Shown here: in pieces, positions 40,516-49,161 of the stretch | Layout: every line of letters begins with the position of its first letter | Position numbering within the stretch: position 1 is the first letter of the stretch | Source of the DNA: DATMQA01 sp035566895 | Lineage (GTDB): Bacteria; Verrucomicrobiota; Verrucomicrobiia; Limisphaerales; UBA8199 | NCBI GenBank assembly: GCA_035566895.1 | Contig: DATMQA010000208.1 | Coordinates: 1 to 64,000, forward strand | Direction: 5' to 3' | Length of the DNA: 64,000 bases | Notes under the pieces: generated by a model | Seen by the model: only the letters and a program-made list of their open reading frames with translations | Told to the model about the DNA's origin: nothing | Database searches by the model: none | Program-made: the position numbers and the translations under genes

Positions 40516-40651
40516 ATCCGAAACCCGAAACCCGAAAGCCGCAAGAAATCCGAGGACCGAAACCCGAAAACCAATCTTCCGAACCCTACTCTTTCGGCGG
40601 AGCCCGGTCTTGGGATTTCTTTCAGCCCGCGGGGGTTCGGCTTTCGGGTTC
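40516..40651. repeat. Inverted pair of 7-nt arrays (ACCCGAA/TTCGGGT type)
   Basis: The left array (40516-40582) contains ATCCGAA, ACCCGAA, ACCCGAA, AGCCGCA and, after an interruption, ACCCGAA. The right array (40636-40651) has TTCGGCT and TTCGGGT and ends one base before the DegT stop codon. It lies between the Gfo/Idh and DegT genes. Confidence 0.88.
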
Positions 40652-40652
40652 G

Positions 40653-41819
40653 CTACGCCACGGCAGCGACCTTTTTACCCTTGGCTGCCGTCCCCGGGAC
40701 CTGCTGTTTATCCCATTCTTTGACCTTCGCGATGACGTAATCGACCTCTTCGGGCGTGAGTTCGGGGAACATGGGCAAGCTGATGCAGGTAGCGGCATTG
40801 CGTTCGGCGTGGGCGATCGACCCAACGATCCGCGCGCCTTTTCCCCACGGATAACCCGCCTGCTGATGAATCGCGATCGAGTAATGGGTCTTGGCATCGA
40901 TGTTATTCCTGACCAGATAGTCCAGCAACTGATCACGCCACTCGGGTTTTTTGGTCTCGATGACGTAGAGGTGGAAGACGTGGCGATAGCCGGGCAGCTC
41001 GACAGGCAAATCGAAGGTTTTGCAATCCTTCAATCCGGCGGTGTAGCGGACGGACCATTTGCGGCGCAGGTCGTTGTATTCATTGATGTGCTTGAGCTTG
41101 GCGCTGAGAATTCCGGCGTGCAGGTCGTCCAGGCGGCTGTTGAAGCCGTAGCTATGAACGTTGCGGGCGTTTGAGCCGTGGTTACGGAGTCTGCGGACGG
41201 TGGCGTCGATACCTGCGTTATCGGTCACAAGCGCACCGCTATCGCCGAAGGTGCCGAGGTTTTTCTGGATGATGAAGCTGGTGGTGGCGGCATCGCTCAG
41301 TTCAGCAATCTTAAATCCGTTGCCGTGGGCGCCGATGCCCTGTGCGTTGTCCTCGATAATCTTCAGGTGGTGTTTGTCGGCAATCTTCTTGATCGCAGGC
41401 ATGTCCGCGCACTGGCCATAGAGATGCACCGGGATGATCGCCTTGGTCTTGGGTGTGATGGCGGCCTCAATCTTGGCGGGGTCGATGCACTTGGTTTTGG
41501 GGTCACAATCGACAAAGACAGCGGTGGCGCCGGCGATCCAGATGGCTTCGGCGGTGGCGAAGAACGTGTTGGGGTGGGTGATGACCTCGTCTCCGGGGCC
41601 GATGCCGAGCGCCATGAGCGCCATCCAAATGGCATCCGTACCGTTGCCTAAGCCGATGGCGAATTTAGTGCTGTGATAGGCGGCCAGTTCGCCTTCAAAC
41701 CTCTTGAGCATCGGTCCCATGACATAGGCGCCGCTCTCCAGGACGGTTTGGATATTCTGATCGATTTCCGATTTAATGTTATGGTATTGTCGGACGTGTC
41801 CGTAAAATTCAACTTTCAT
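40653..41819 (-). CDS. DegT/DnrJ/EryC1-family PLP-dependent sugar aminotransferase
   Basis: A 388-residue enzyme beginning MKVEFYGHVRQYHNIKSEID. LGNGTDAIWMALMALGIGPG and HPNTFFATAEAIWIAG are typical of the family. PVHLYGQCADM and IIEDNAQGIGA bracket the cofactor. The PLP Lys is in IIQKNLGTFGDSGALVT, and the C-terminal block is ERNAATCISLPMFPELTPEE. Such enzymes aminate 3- or 4-keto nucleotide sugars for surface glycans. The ATG at 41817-41819 is chosen over an upstream codon because the standard DegT N-terminus begins there. The Gfo/Idh gene lies 164 nt downstream. Confidence 0.9.
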   Translation of the reverse strand: MKVEFYGHVRQYHNIKSEIDQNIQTVLESGAYVMGPMLKRFEGELAAYHSTKFAIGLGNGTDAIWMALMALGIGPGDEVITHPNTFFATAEAIWIAGATAVFVDCDPKTKCIDPAKIEAAITPKTKAIIPVHLYGQCADMPAIKKIADKHHLKIIEDNAQGIGAHGNGFKIAELSDAATTSFIIQKNLGTFGDSGALVTDNAGIDATVRRLRNHGSNARNVHSYGFNSRLDDLHAGILSAKLKHINEYNDLRRKWSVRYTAGLKDCKTFDLPVELPGYRHVFHLYVIETKKPEWRDQLLDYLVRNNIDAKTHYSIAIHQQAGYPWGKGARIVGSIAHAERNAATCISLPMFPELTPEEVDYVIAKVKEWDKQQVPGTAAKGKKVAAVA

Positions 41820-41883
41820 GGGGAGGAAAGGTAAGAGAAAACGATAGCAACACAAGATTCTTTTGGTTGACGAAACCTGAAAA

Positions 41884-42113
41884 TTAGCGCCGGCGAGCGG
41901 CGCCGTTTTTCAATTTGTGTGTTTTGATCGAAACGATACGCAAGGCGTCCAGGACGTTGATGTCGCCCGCTTTGTCCACGACGGCAACATCGTGCCTGCC
42001 GATGGCGAGGAACTCAGGATGCGGAACGGCAAACTCGCGGCCATCCGATGTGCGGAGAACAAAAGGCCGAAAAATCCACCTGTCAGTTGTTTCCGAATCC
42101 TCTCGACGTTCAT
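41884..42113 (-). pseudogene. Small conserved hypothetical protein, frameshifted (repair gives about 76 residues)
   Basis: The ATG at 42113 gives MNVERIRKQLTGGF. One base after the A5 run at 42070-42074 (T5 on the coding strand) the coding signal continues in another frame: RPFVLRTSDGREFAVPHPEF, then LAIGRHDVAVVDKAGDINVL, ending in a basic tail and TAA at 41884-41886. Adding one T to the homopolymer restores a continuous protein. The phrase PFRPFVLRTSDGREF..PHP is one I associate with a small hypothetical family common in Verrucomicrobia and Planctomycetes (from memory, not searched). Function is unknown. It lies between DegT and uvrB. Confidence 0.7.
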
Positions 42114-42219
42114 CGAGTATGCTTACGCGCCTTTCCCTTATGCGTCAATAGTCTCGAGGGTCTGATGCACCGCAGCATCGCCGTTCCCTAACCACCTCAA
42201 TGTTGCATGCCCCCGCACG

Positions 42220-42248
42220 TTGACTCCTTCTGTCCGCGCCCGTACTTT
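42220..42248 (+). promoter_or_regulatory. Sigma70-like promoter abutting uvrB
   Basis: TTGACT (42220-42225) and TACTTT (42243-42248) are 17 nt apart, and the ATG follows 8 nt after the -10 box. Transcription should begin within 1-2 nt of the start codon, giving a leaderless mRNA. No Shine-Dalgarno sequence is seen. Confidence 0.6.
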
Positions 42249-42256
42249 TGTCTGCA

Positions 42257-44314
42257 ATGTTCGAACTCGTTTCTTCGTATCAACCCGCTGGAGATCAGCC
42301 GCAAGCCATTGCGAAGCTGACAGAAGGGGCGTTGTCCGGCGCGAAACACCAGGTGCTGCTGGGCGTCACCGGCTCCGGCAAGACCTTCACCATCGCCAAC
42401 GTGGTCAAGAACATCACCAGGCCCACCCTGGTCATCTCGCACAATAAAACGTTGGCGGCCCAGCTTTACGCCGAGTTCAAAAGCTTTTTTCCGAACAATG
42501 CCGTCGAATACTTCGTCAGCTACTTCGATTATTACCAACCCGAGGCCTATATCCCGCGCACCGACACCTTTATCGAGAAGGACTCCAGCATCAATGATGA
42601 GATCGAGAGGTTACGGCTTTCAACGATGAGTTCGCTCTTTTCGCGGCAGGACGTGGTGGTGGTCGCCAGCGTTTCGTGCATTTACGGCATCGGCAGCAAA
42701 GAGGATTACGAAGCCATGGTGATCCCGGTTCGTACGAGCATGGAAATGACCCGGGAACATTTTCTCCGCCGTTTGGTCGATCTGCAATACACCCGGAATG
42801 ACATCGAGTTCACCCGTGGGCAGTTCCGCGTGCGAGGCGACACCGTCGAGCTGTGTCCGGCCGGACGGGAAGACGGGTTACGCGTGGAGTTTTTCGGGGA
42901 CGAGATCGAGCGGTTGACCCGGTTCGAGCCGTTGACCGGCGAGAAAACAGAATCGTTGAACGCGGTGACGATCTATCCGGGCAAACAGTTCGTCACGCCC
43001 ACCGAGAAACTGCGCCCGGCGCTGCTGGCGATTCGCGAAGAGTTGGGCGAGCGCATCGCCTGGTTCGAGAAGCAGGGCAAACTGCTGGAAGCCCAGCGGC
43101 TCAAGATGCGGACCGAATACGACCTGGAAATGATGGAGGAAATGGGTTTTTGCTCCGGGATCGAGAATTACTCGCGCCATTTGGCGAATCGCGCGCCGGG
43201 TTCGCGACCCTGCACTTTGTTCGATTTCTTTCCGAAGGATTTTCTGCTGGTGATCGATGAATCCCACGCGACGATCCCGCAGATCGGCGGGATGTATGAG
43301 GGTGACCGCTCGCGCAAGACGGTGCTGGTCGAGTATGGATTTCGCCTGCCGAGCGCGCTGGACAATCGGCCCCTCAATTTCGAGGAGTTTCAGGGGCTGC
43401 AGCCCCAGACGATTTACGTCAGCGCCACGCCGGGGCCGCGCGAGCTGCAATGGGGCCGGGTGGCGGAGCTGGTGGTGCGCCCCACCGGGTTGGTGGACCC
43501 GAAGATCACCCTCAAGCCGCTGGCCGGCCAGATTGATGACCTCATCAACGAATGCCGGAAGCGGGCCGACGCCAAAGAGCGTGTGCTGGTCACCACCCTG
43601 ACCAAGCGGACAGCCGAAGAATTGACGGATTACCTGCGGGAGATCGGCATCAGCGTTCAATATCTCCACAGCGAAATTGACGCCATCGAGCGCGTCGAGA
43701 TCCTGCGCGCGTTGCGCAAAGGTGACTTCAATGTGTTGGTGGGCATCAACCTTTTGCGCGAGGGGTTGGACCTGCCCGAGGTTTCGTTGGTAGCCATCCT
43801 GGATGCGGACAAGGAAGGGTTCCTGCGCAGCGAAACGAGCCTCATCCAGACCGCCGGCCGGGCGGCACGCCACTTGAACGGCGAGGTGATCCTCTATGCC
43901 GACGTAAAAACCCAGAGCATCCAGAAGTTTCTGGCTATTTCCGAATATCGCCGCCAGAAGCAAGTGGCCTACAACACGGAGCATAACATCACGCCGCGCA
44001 GTGTCAGCCGCGCGGTCGAGGAGAGCCTCTCTTCGTATCGGCAAACGACGGACAAAGCGCAGGCGTTTCTCGCTGAATCCGGGACTGATCTCGACCTGAC
44101 GGACACGCTAAAGGAACTCGAACAGGAAATGTTGACCGCGGCCAACAACCTGGAATTCGAAAAGGCAGCCCTGCTGCGGGACCAGATTCGGGAGTTGAAG
44201 CGCGCGCTGGACGGGCGTTCGCCAGCGAAGCTGGCCGGGGCGAGCGGCTCAAAACCAGTCAGCTATGGGAAAACCAAACACCGCGCCTCCAAGCGTACGA
44301 ATGTTCCTTTTTGA
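42257..44314 (+). CDS. uvrB: Excinuclease ABC subunit B (UvrB)
   Basis: A 685-residue subunit of the nucleotide excision repair complex, which verifies DNA damage handed over by UvrA and recruits UvrC. Walker A is LLGVTGSGKTFTIANVV, and SYFDYYQPEAYIPRTDTFIE starts the beta-hairpin that inserts between DNA strands. DESHATIPQIGGM is motif II. EGLDLPEVSLVAILDADKEG and the QTAGRAARH block are helicase motifs V and VI. The C-terminal UVR domain is LEFEKAALLRDQIREL. ATG 42257 follows a tight promoter; an in-frame TTG at 42248 overlaps the -10 box and is not used. Confidence 0.97.
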   Translation: MFELVSSYQPAGDQPQAIAKLTEGALSGAKHQVLLGVTGSGKTFTIANVVKNITRPTLVISHNKTLAAQLYAEFKSFFPNNAVEYFVSYFDYYQPEAYIPRTDTFIEKDSSINDEIERLRLSTMSSLFSRQDVVVVASVSCIYGIGSKEDYEAMVIPVRTSMEMTREHFLRRLVDLQYTRNDIEFTRGQFRVRGDTVELCPAGREDGLRVEFFGDEIERLTRFEPLTGEKTESLNAVTIYPGKQFVTPTEKLRPALLAIREELGERIAWFEKQGKLLEAQRLKMRTEYDLEMMEEMGFCSGIENYSRHLANRAPGSRPCTLFDFFPKDFLLVIDESHATIPQIGGMYEGDRSRKTVLVEYGFRLPSALDNRPLNFEEFQGLQPQTIYVSATPGPRELQWGRVAELVVRPTGLVDPKITLKPLAGQIDDLINECRKRADAKERVLVTTLTKRTAEELTDYLREIGISVQYLHSEIDAIERVEILRALRKGDFNVLVGINLLREGLDLPEVSLVAILDADKEGFLRSETSLIQTAGRAARHLNGEVILYADVKTQSIQKFLAISEYRRQKQVAYNTEHNITPRSVSRAVEESLSSYRQTTDKAQAFLAESGTDLDLTDTLKELEQEMLTAANNLEFEKAALLRDQIRELKRALDGRSPAKLAGASGSKPVSYGKTKHRASKRTNVPF

Positions 44315-44401
44315 CATTTCAAATTCTCCTTGACCTTGCTCTGCGCAGGGGGCAGTTTCAGTTTTAATGGGCTGAGGCCCGAACCGTATGAGGTGAGCAC
44401 T

Positions 44402-44686
44402 ATGGCAAAGCAGAAGTCGGCCAAACAGAAGATCACTTTTTCCTATGTCGCGCCCGAGGCTCAGAGCGTCCTGCTGGCGGGCGATTTTACCGGCTGGCAA
44501 CAGGCGCCGGTCAGTCTCAAAAAAGATAAAGACGGCATCTGGAAGAAAACCATCTCCCTTTCCCCCGGCAAATACGAATACCGCTTGCTGGTGGACGGCC
44601 ATTGGTGCGATGACCCGCGCTGCCTGACCCGCCAGCCGAATCAATTCGGCGGCCAGAACTGTGTCTGCATTGTCAACGGGCAGTAG
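44402..44686 (+). CDS. Glycogen-binding (AMPK1-type CBM48) domain protein
   Basis: A 94-residue protein made almost entirely of one early-Ig/CBM48 domain: ITFSYVAPEAQSVLLAGDFT, GWQQAPVSLKK, SPGKYEYRLLVDGHWCDDP. These are the carbohydrate-contact stretches of AMPK-beta and isoamylase N-domains. GAGGTG lies 7 nt before the ATG, which decides this start over an upstream codon. It may bind glycogen or act as a modular partner of the branching or debranching enzymes. It converges with transketolase, the stops being 3 nt apart. GH57 and DUF4912 genes lie a few kb away. Confidence 0.88.
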   Translation: MAKQKSAKQKITFSYVAPEAQSVLLAGDFTGWQQAPVSLKKDKDGIWKKTISLSPGKYEYRLLVDGHWCDDPRCLTRQPNQFGGQNCVCIVNGQ

Positions 44687-44689
44687 CCG

Positions 44690-46528
44690 TCAGATCAGTG
44701 TTTTGACCTTTTGGCTGATTGCCTGGGCATCAATCCCGTATTTCGCCAGCAACTCCTCCGGTTTGCCGGAGTGCGGCAGTTCATAGACCGCTAGCTTATG
44801 CACCCGAATGCTGCTGGCACTGAGCTCGCCCGCTACCGCGTCCCCAAGGCCCCCCTCGGCGTAATGGTCCTCTACGGTCACCACTAGGCCGTCGGTCTTC
44901 TGGGCGGCGGCAAGAATCACGTCCTTGGCCAGCGGCTTGACACTGTAAGCGTCGATCACCGTGATGCCGATGCCTTCCTGTTTCAGCGCGTCGGCCGCCT
45001 TAAGCGCCTCATACAAAGTGACTCCCGCTGCCACCACCGTCACTTTATCACCGGCGCCCTGGCGCAACACCTTGGCGCCGCCGATCGGGAACGGCTCGTC
45101 GTTTTTGTAAAGGACGGGAGTCTTGGGCCGCGAGGTGCGCAAGAAGCAAACCCCCCGATGGGAGGCCATCTGGTCCATGAGCTTCTCGGCGCAGACGGCG
45201 TCGCTCGGGTAAAGAACGGTGCTCCCGGCCACAGCGCGCATCATGGCGATATCTTCCAGACCCATTTGCGAGGGACCGTCTTCGCCGATGCTGGCTCCGA
45301 CGTGTGAGCCCACCAGCTTGACGTTAGCCTGCGAGATGCCGGCGACGCGGACCTGGTCGAAGGCGCGAGTGAAGAAGGTCGCAAACGTGGAAGCGAACGG
45401 CACCTTGCCGCGCGTGCTGAAACCAGTCGCGACGCCCACCATATTCTGCTCGGCGATAAAGCATTCGGTAAACCGGTTGGGGAATTTCTTCAGAAACTTC
45501 TCCGAGTAGGTCGAATTCTTGGTGTCACCGTCCAAGGCGACGACGCGCTGGTCCACGGTGCCGATGCGGAGCAAAGCATTGCCGAAGGCTTCCCGGGTGG
45601 CAACGAGCTCGCCCATGTTGTAGGCCGTCGGAGGATAACCCGCCGGAGCTTCATTCTTCGGCTCCGGCAGTTGACTGGGCGGAGCGATGGGGACGCCGAT
45701 TCCCGACTTGGCCGTCGGTTGCAATTCGGCAATGGCGCGGGCGGCTTCCTCTTTGGACAGCGGCTTGCCGTGCCAGCCTTCCTTATCCTGTATGAAGGAG
45801 ATGCCGGCGCCTTTGAGCGTCTTAGCGAGGATGACCAACGGCTGATTCCCCAAGCCCACCGCAGCGAGCACTTCGACAATCTCGTCAATATCATGGCCGT
45901 CGATCTCCTCGGTGCGCCAGCCGAACGCCGCGAAACGCTTTTTGTAAACGTCCAGGTTATGCCCGAAGGCCGTTGGTTCGCTCTGGCCCAGGCGGTTCAC
46001 ATCCACGATGGCGATAAGATTGTTGAGCTGATTGATGCCGGCCAGCGACGCTGCCTCCCAGACAGCGCCCTCGGCGCACTCGCCGTCGCCCATCAGGACA
46101 TAAGTGCGGTAATCGAGATTATCCAAACGCGCGCAGAGGGCCATGCCGACACCGACGCCCAGGCCCTGGCCCAGCGAACCGGTCGCCACATCCGCAAAGG
46201 GCAGTCGCGGCGTCGGGTGTCCTTCCAGATCGCTATCGAGCCGCCGCAGCTTGAGCAATTCTTCCGTCGGAAAAAGCCCGGTCTCGGCCCAGGCCGCATA
46301 AAGCAACGGCGCGGCATGGCCTTTGGAAAGAATAAAACGGTCGTTGTTGTAGTAGCGCGGATTTTTCGCGTCAAAGCGCATGTGCCCGAAGAACAACGCC
46401 GCCACCAGGTCGGCCGCTGAACAGCACGACGTCGGATGTCCACTGCCCGCCGCCGTGGTTGCGTTAATGGAATGAATCCGCAACTGATTGGCGATGCCCT
46501 TTAGTGTTTCAATATCAATGTCGTTCAT
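44690..46528 (-). CDS. tkt: Transketolase
   Basis: A 612-residue single-chain transketolase that moves two-carbon ketol units in the pentose phosphate pathway. It begins LKGIANQLRIHSINATTAAG and has the thiamine diphosphate motif VLMGDGECAEGAVWEAA. The pyrimidine domain follows (VALDGDTKNSTYSEKF, FIAEQNMVGVATGFS, SHVGASIGEDGPSQMGLEDI). The length (about 610 rather than 660) and SHVGASIGEDGPSQ fit the animal/actinobacterial type. Gly/Pro-rich linker residues about 270-300 join the two halves. No obvious operon partner; a 235-nt repeat-bearing gap precedes it. Confidence 0.93.
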   Translation of the reverse strand: MNDIDIETLKGIANQLRIHSINATTAAGSGHPTSCCSAADLVAALFFGHMRFDAKNPRYYNNDRFILSKGHAAPLLYAAWAETGLFPTEELLKLRRLDSDLEGHPTPRLPFADVATGSLGQGLGVGVGMALCARLDNLDYRTYVLMGDGECAEGAVWEAASLAGINQLNNLIAIVDVNRLGQSEPTAFGHNLDVYKKRFAAFGWRTEEIDGHDIDEIVEVLAAVGLGNQPLVILAKTLKGAGISFIQDKEGWHGKPLSKEEAARAIAELQPTAKSGIGVPIAPPSQLPEPKNEAPAGYPPTAYNMGELVATREAFGNALLRIGTVDQRVVALDGDTKNSTYSEKFLKKFPNRFTECFIAEQNMVGVATGFSTRGKVPFASTFATFFTRAFDQVRVAGISQANVKLVGSHVGASIGEDGPSQMGLEDIAMMRAVAGSTVLYPSDAVCAEKLMDQMASHRGVCFLRTSRPKTPVLYKNDEPFPIGGAKVLRQGAGDKVTVVAAGVTLYEALKAADALKQEGIGITVIDAYSVKPLAKDVILAAAQKTDGLVVTVEDHYAEGGLGDAVAGELSASSIRVHKLAVYELPHSGKPEELLAKYGIDAQAISQKVKTLI

Positions 46529-46601
46529 GGATGCACAGAACTGTATTTAGCAAAGAGGAAAAGGAAAGCAGAAATCCGGGTAACAAGGCTGGAGAGGTTG
46601 G

Positions 46602-46705
46602 AGCGCGGACAATCCTGTCCGCAGCAGCTTCCGAACGCCAGCGCCGCTCGGATTCGTTGCCAATTTCGTCCGGAACACCCTGCTGCGGACGGGAATGTCC
46701 GCGCT
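46602..46705. repeat. 104-bp inverted-end element, copy 1
   Basis: The ends 46602-46626 and 46681-46705 are 25-nt inverted repeats with two mismatches. Each end is itself a small hairpin (GCGGACA-4 nt-TGTCCGC type). The 54-nt centre resembles copy 2 (50470-50573), also 104 bp, about 70% by eye. It has no coding capacity. A GGAGG...CCTCC stem-loop follows at about 46707-46733. REP- or MITE-like. Confidence 0.88.
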
Positions 46706-46763
46706 CCGGGAGGGTGCCTGTTGGCACTGCCTCCACGGTGATGAATCATTGAGGGTGTGTGGT

Positions 46764-47417
46764 TCATCTGGGCAGCGCATGGCCGGGAATGCTGCAAACG
46801 GGCGGGGCCCCGACGACATTGAGGGTATAGGCGCCGCCGGCCGGGCAAGCCGGGAAAGCATTGTTTGGGAAATAACGAACAATATCCGCAGGCATTACCG
46901 GCGCGTTGGCCGGGCGGTTATTTTCCAGGGCCCACTGTTGTTTGGCGCCGTCGATTTGGCGGAGGTTATTGATGCAGACATTGGCCTGCTGCTCGGGAGT
47001 GCCGGCGTTGACCGCAAACCGTGTAGCGAGGATCTGGTTGGTCCGCATGGCCTCCACCTGGGCTTTGGCCTGGGCTTGGGCGGTCTGGATCTGCGCTTGC
47101 GCGTTCTGTGCCTGGGACTGGGCGGACTGGACCTGCTTGTTAAGCTGCTGATTCTCGTCGCGAAGCTGCCGCACGTCGTTGCGCAAACGCAGCAACTCCT
47201 CATTGTCCTTGCGCAGGCGGGCCAGCTCTTCGTTGGCCTTTTGGAGTTTGCCACCCGCGGATTCTTCGGTGGCGTTCTGCGCGTTTTGCAGTTCGAGATT
47301 TTGCGCCCGTAGCTGTTCGAGCTCGGTGGCCATTTTTGTGTTGGACATGTAAAGTCCGCCCAAGCCCACTCCCAGGCCCACGGCACACAGACCGAGCAAC
47401 ACAATTTTCAATTTCAC
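46764..47417 (-). CDS. Membrane-anchored coiled-coil protein with pseudopilin-like C-terminal motif
   Basis: A 217-residue protein. An N-terminal membrane anchor (MKLKIVLLGLCAVGLGVGLG) precedes about 90 residues of continuous heptads rich in Gln, Glu, Leu and Ala (ELEQLRAQNLELQNAQNATE; RKDNEELLRLRNDVRQLRDE). The last 75 residues resemble the variable end of verrucomicrobial type II pseudopilins: CINNLRQIDGAKQQWALEN, then a late CPAGGAYTLN, CSIPGHALP. The canonical pilin N-terminus (GFTLIE) is absent, so this looks like a pseudopilin tail fused to a coiled-coil stalk. Function unknown; a cell-envelope role is likely. Confidence 0.7.
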   Translation of the reverse strand: MKLKIVLLGLCAVGLGVGLGGLYMSNTKMATELEQLRAQNLELQNAQNATEESAGGKLQKANEELARLRKDNEELLRLRNDVRQLRDENQQLNKQVQSAQSQAQNAQAQIQTAQAQAKAQVEAMRTNQILATRFAVNAGTPEQQANVCINNLRQIDGAKQQWALENNRPANAPVMPADIVRYFPNNAFPACPAGGAYTLNVVGAPPVCSIPGHALPR

Positions 47418-47435
47418 TTCAACATCCTTCTACAA

Positions 47436-47512
47436 TGGTACGCGAGGCGGGGGTCGAACCCACAACCTTCGGCTCCGGAGGCCGACGCTCTATCCAATTG
47501 AGCTACTCGCGC
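47436..47512 (-). tRNA. tRNA-Arg (anticodon CCG)
   Basis: Minus-strand cloverleaf: acceptor GCGCGAG with CTCGCGT, D-arm GCTC...GAGC, anticodon stem TCGGC/GCCGA closing the loop CTCCGGA (anticodon CCG at 47476-47478), and T-arm GTGGG-TTCGAAC-CCCGC. A discriminator A and an encoded CCA follow. Position 1-72 is a G-U pair. It reads CGG codons. Confidence 0.96.
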
Positions 47513-47559
47513 AGCCGGCACCAAAGTAGGTTAAGCCCCGCCCGGGAGCAACCTGTTTT

Positions 47560-49146
47560 CTAGAGCCAATAACGCGCCTCGAGTTCCGGAAACAAATTGT
47601 CGCTGGCCTCGACTCTCGCCAGCCCATCCGCGTCGATGACGCCGCTGGTGAGCATCTCATAAAGCCTGGTAAAGCGCAGCAGGTGTTCTTTCACCCGCTT
47701 GCGGGCGTACTCCGGACTGGTGCCGGTCCGGAGGATGAAAGGCCAATCGCTGGCCTGGGCCAGCAGCAGTTCGCGGCCGGCCTGTTTCAAGGCGCGCTCC
47801 GGGAGTCCGGCGGCGCTGGGCGTTGCGGCCTGCGCGTTGCGCGCCAGCTCGGTCATTCGTTCCTGGGCGACGCGCAGGTGCGGGTAAATCCATTGGTTGC
47901 TCTCATTGAGCCAGACGCGCCAATAGCCTTCCTCGCCCCAGCTCGAGGCGGCAGGAGTGGCAACCTGGTTGGTAGGATGCCGGCGCAGGTAATCGCTCGG
48001 CGTAATGAAGCTCAACCCCTTCTGCTCACCGCACGCCTGACGCACAAGGGCATCAAGAAACTCCGGCCCTTCATACCACCAATGGCCGAACAGCTCGGCG
48101 TCATAAGGTGAGAGCACCAGCGGCGGGCGGTCGAAGATCTGAGACAGGTGTTGAAATTGCGCGATGCGGGCCCCCAGAAAATGAGCGGCGTGTTCGGCGA
48201 CGGCACGTATCGCAGCGGCGCGCTCATAGACGGCCTTGGTGTCCGTGGGGCCGGTAATGCGGTAGTACTTGATGCCGGTAAAGGAGCGCTGGCCGGGGGC
48301 GGGCAGCCACCGTTTCAGGTAATCCAAATCGAGATCAAACCCGATGTCGCGGTAGAAATCGCGGTACCGTGGGTCACCGGGGTAACCTTCCTGCCGGCTC
48401 CAGACCTGTTTGGCCGAATCGAGGTCACGGCCAAACGCGGCGATGCCGTTGGTGGTGAAAATCGGGGCGAACATCGCATACCGCGGCTTGGGGCTCGCAT
48501 GCAGCAGGCCGTGAGTATCGGTAACAAACCAGCGGAGGTTGGCTTCGTGCAGGACGGTTTCGACACCCTCGACGTACGCGCATTCCGGCAGCCAGATGCC
48601 GCGTGGGTCCTGGCCGAAGCAGGCGCGGTAATAGTCGCGCGCGATGAGGATTTGCGCGCGCAGCGAGGGCAGATGCTGGGCCAGCAAGGGCAATAAAGCG
48701 TGGGTGGCGGCGCTGGTGATGATTTCCAGCCGGCCCTCGTCCTGGAACTTGCGAAACGCGCCGACCAGGTCCCCGCCGCAGCCCAAATAGAACCCGCGAA
48801 TGGCGTTGAACCGCTCAAAATAAAAACCGGCCAGTTCGTAAAACGGCTTTTCCCAGTGGGTCCGCTGGGTTTCGCTTTTGGCCAGGGCCATCAGGTCGTC
48901 GAGGTAGCGCCGGTAACGGGCTTGCAGGAGAGGATCCTGCAGCATCGCACAAACGGTCGGCGTCAGCGTCAGCGTTAGCCGGGCCTCGAGGCCGTCGCGC
49001 TGCCACCCTTCAAGCAATTGCAGCAACGGCACGTAGCTCTCGGTCGTGGCTTCGAAGAGCCAATTCTCCTCGAGAAAACGTTCGTGCTCCGGGTGCCGGA
49101 CAAACGGCAGGTGCGCGTGCAGAACGAGGGAGAGATAGCCTGGCAT
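47560..49146 (-). CDS. GH57-family 1,4-alpha-glucan branching enzyme-like protein
   Basis: A 528-residue protein of the GH57/DUF1957 type. LVLHAHLPFVRHPEHERFLE is the first GH57 motif. The nucleophile Glu188 lies in RGIWLPECAYVEG and the second catalytic residue Asp349 in VLSPYDAELFGHWWYEGPEF. A helical C-terminal domain follows (SDWPFILRTGTSPEYARKRV), as in Thermus and archaeal branching enzymes. It forms alpha-1,6 branches in glycogen, probably in the cytosol. The ATG lies 15 nt after the DUF4912 stop, so the two genes are an operon, a pairing known in this phylum. Confidence 0.92.
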   Translation of the reverse strand: MPGYLSLVLHAHLPFVRHPEHERFLEENWLFEATTESYVPLLQLLEGWQRDGLEARLTLTLTPTVCAMLQDPLLQARYRRYLDDLMALAKSETQRTHWEKPFYELAGFYFERFNAIRGFYLGCGGDLVGAFRKFQDEGRLEIITSAATHALLPLLAQHLPSLRAQILIARDYYRACFGQDPRGIWLPECAYVEGVETVLHEANLRWFVTDTHGLLHASPKPRYAMFAPIFTTNGIAAFGRDLDSAKQVWSRQEGYPGDPRYRDFYRDIGFDLDLDYLKRWLPAPGQRSFTGIKYYRITGPTDTKAVYERAAAIRAVAEHAAHFLGARIAQFQHLSQIFDRPPLVLSPYDAELFGHWWYEGPEFLDALVRQACGEQKGLSFITPSDYLRRHPTNQVATPAASSWGEEGYWRVWLNESNQWIYPHLRVAQERMTELARNAQAATPSAAGLPERALKQAGRELLLAQASDWPFILRTGTSPEYARKRVKEHLLRFTRLYEMLTSGVIDADGLARVEASDNLFPELEARYWL

Positions 49147-49161
49147 GGGATGGGAGGCGAG

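Noticed and set aside
41915..42165. Two plus-strand frames between DegT and uvrB
   Set aside because: They are antisense to the frameshifted small gene, whose minus-strand coding pattern is recognisable.
42878..44044. Minus-strand frame opposite uvrB
   Set aside because: uvrB motifs I-VI and the UVR domain lie on the plus strand; the antisense frame is a shadow.
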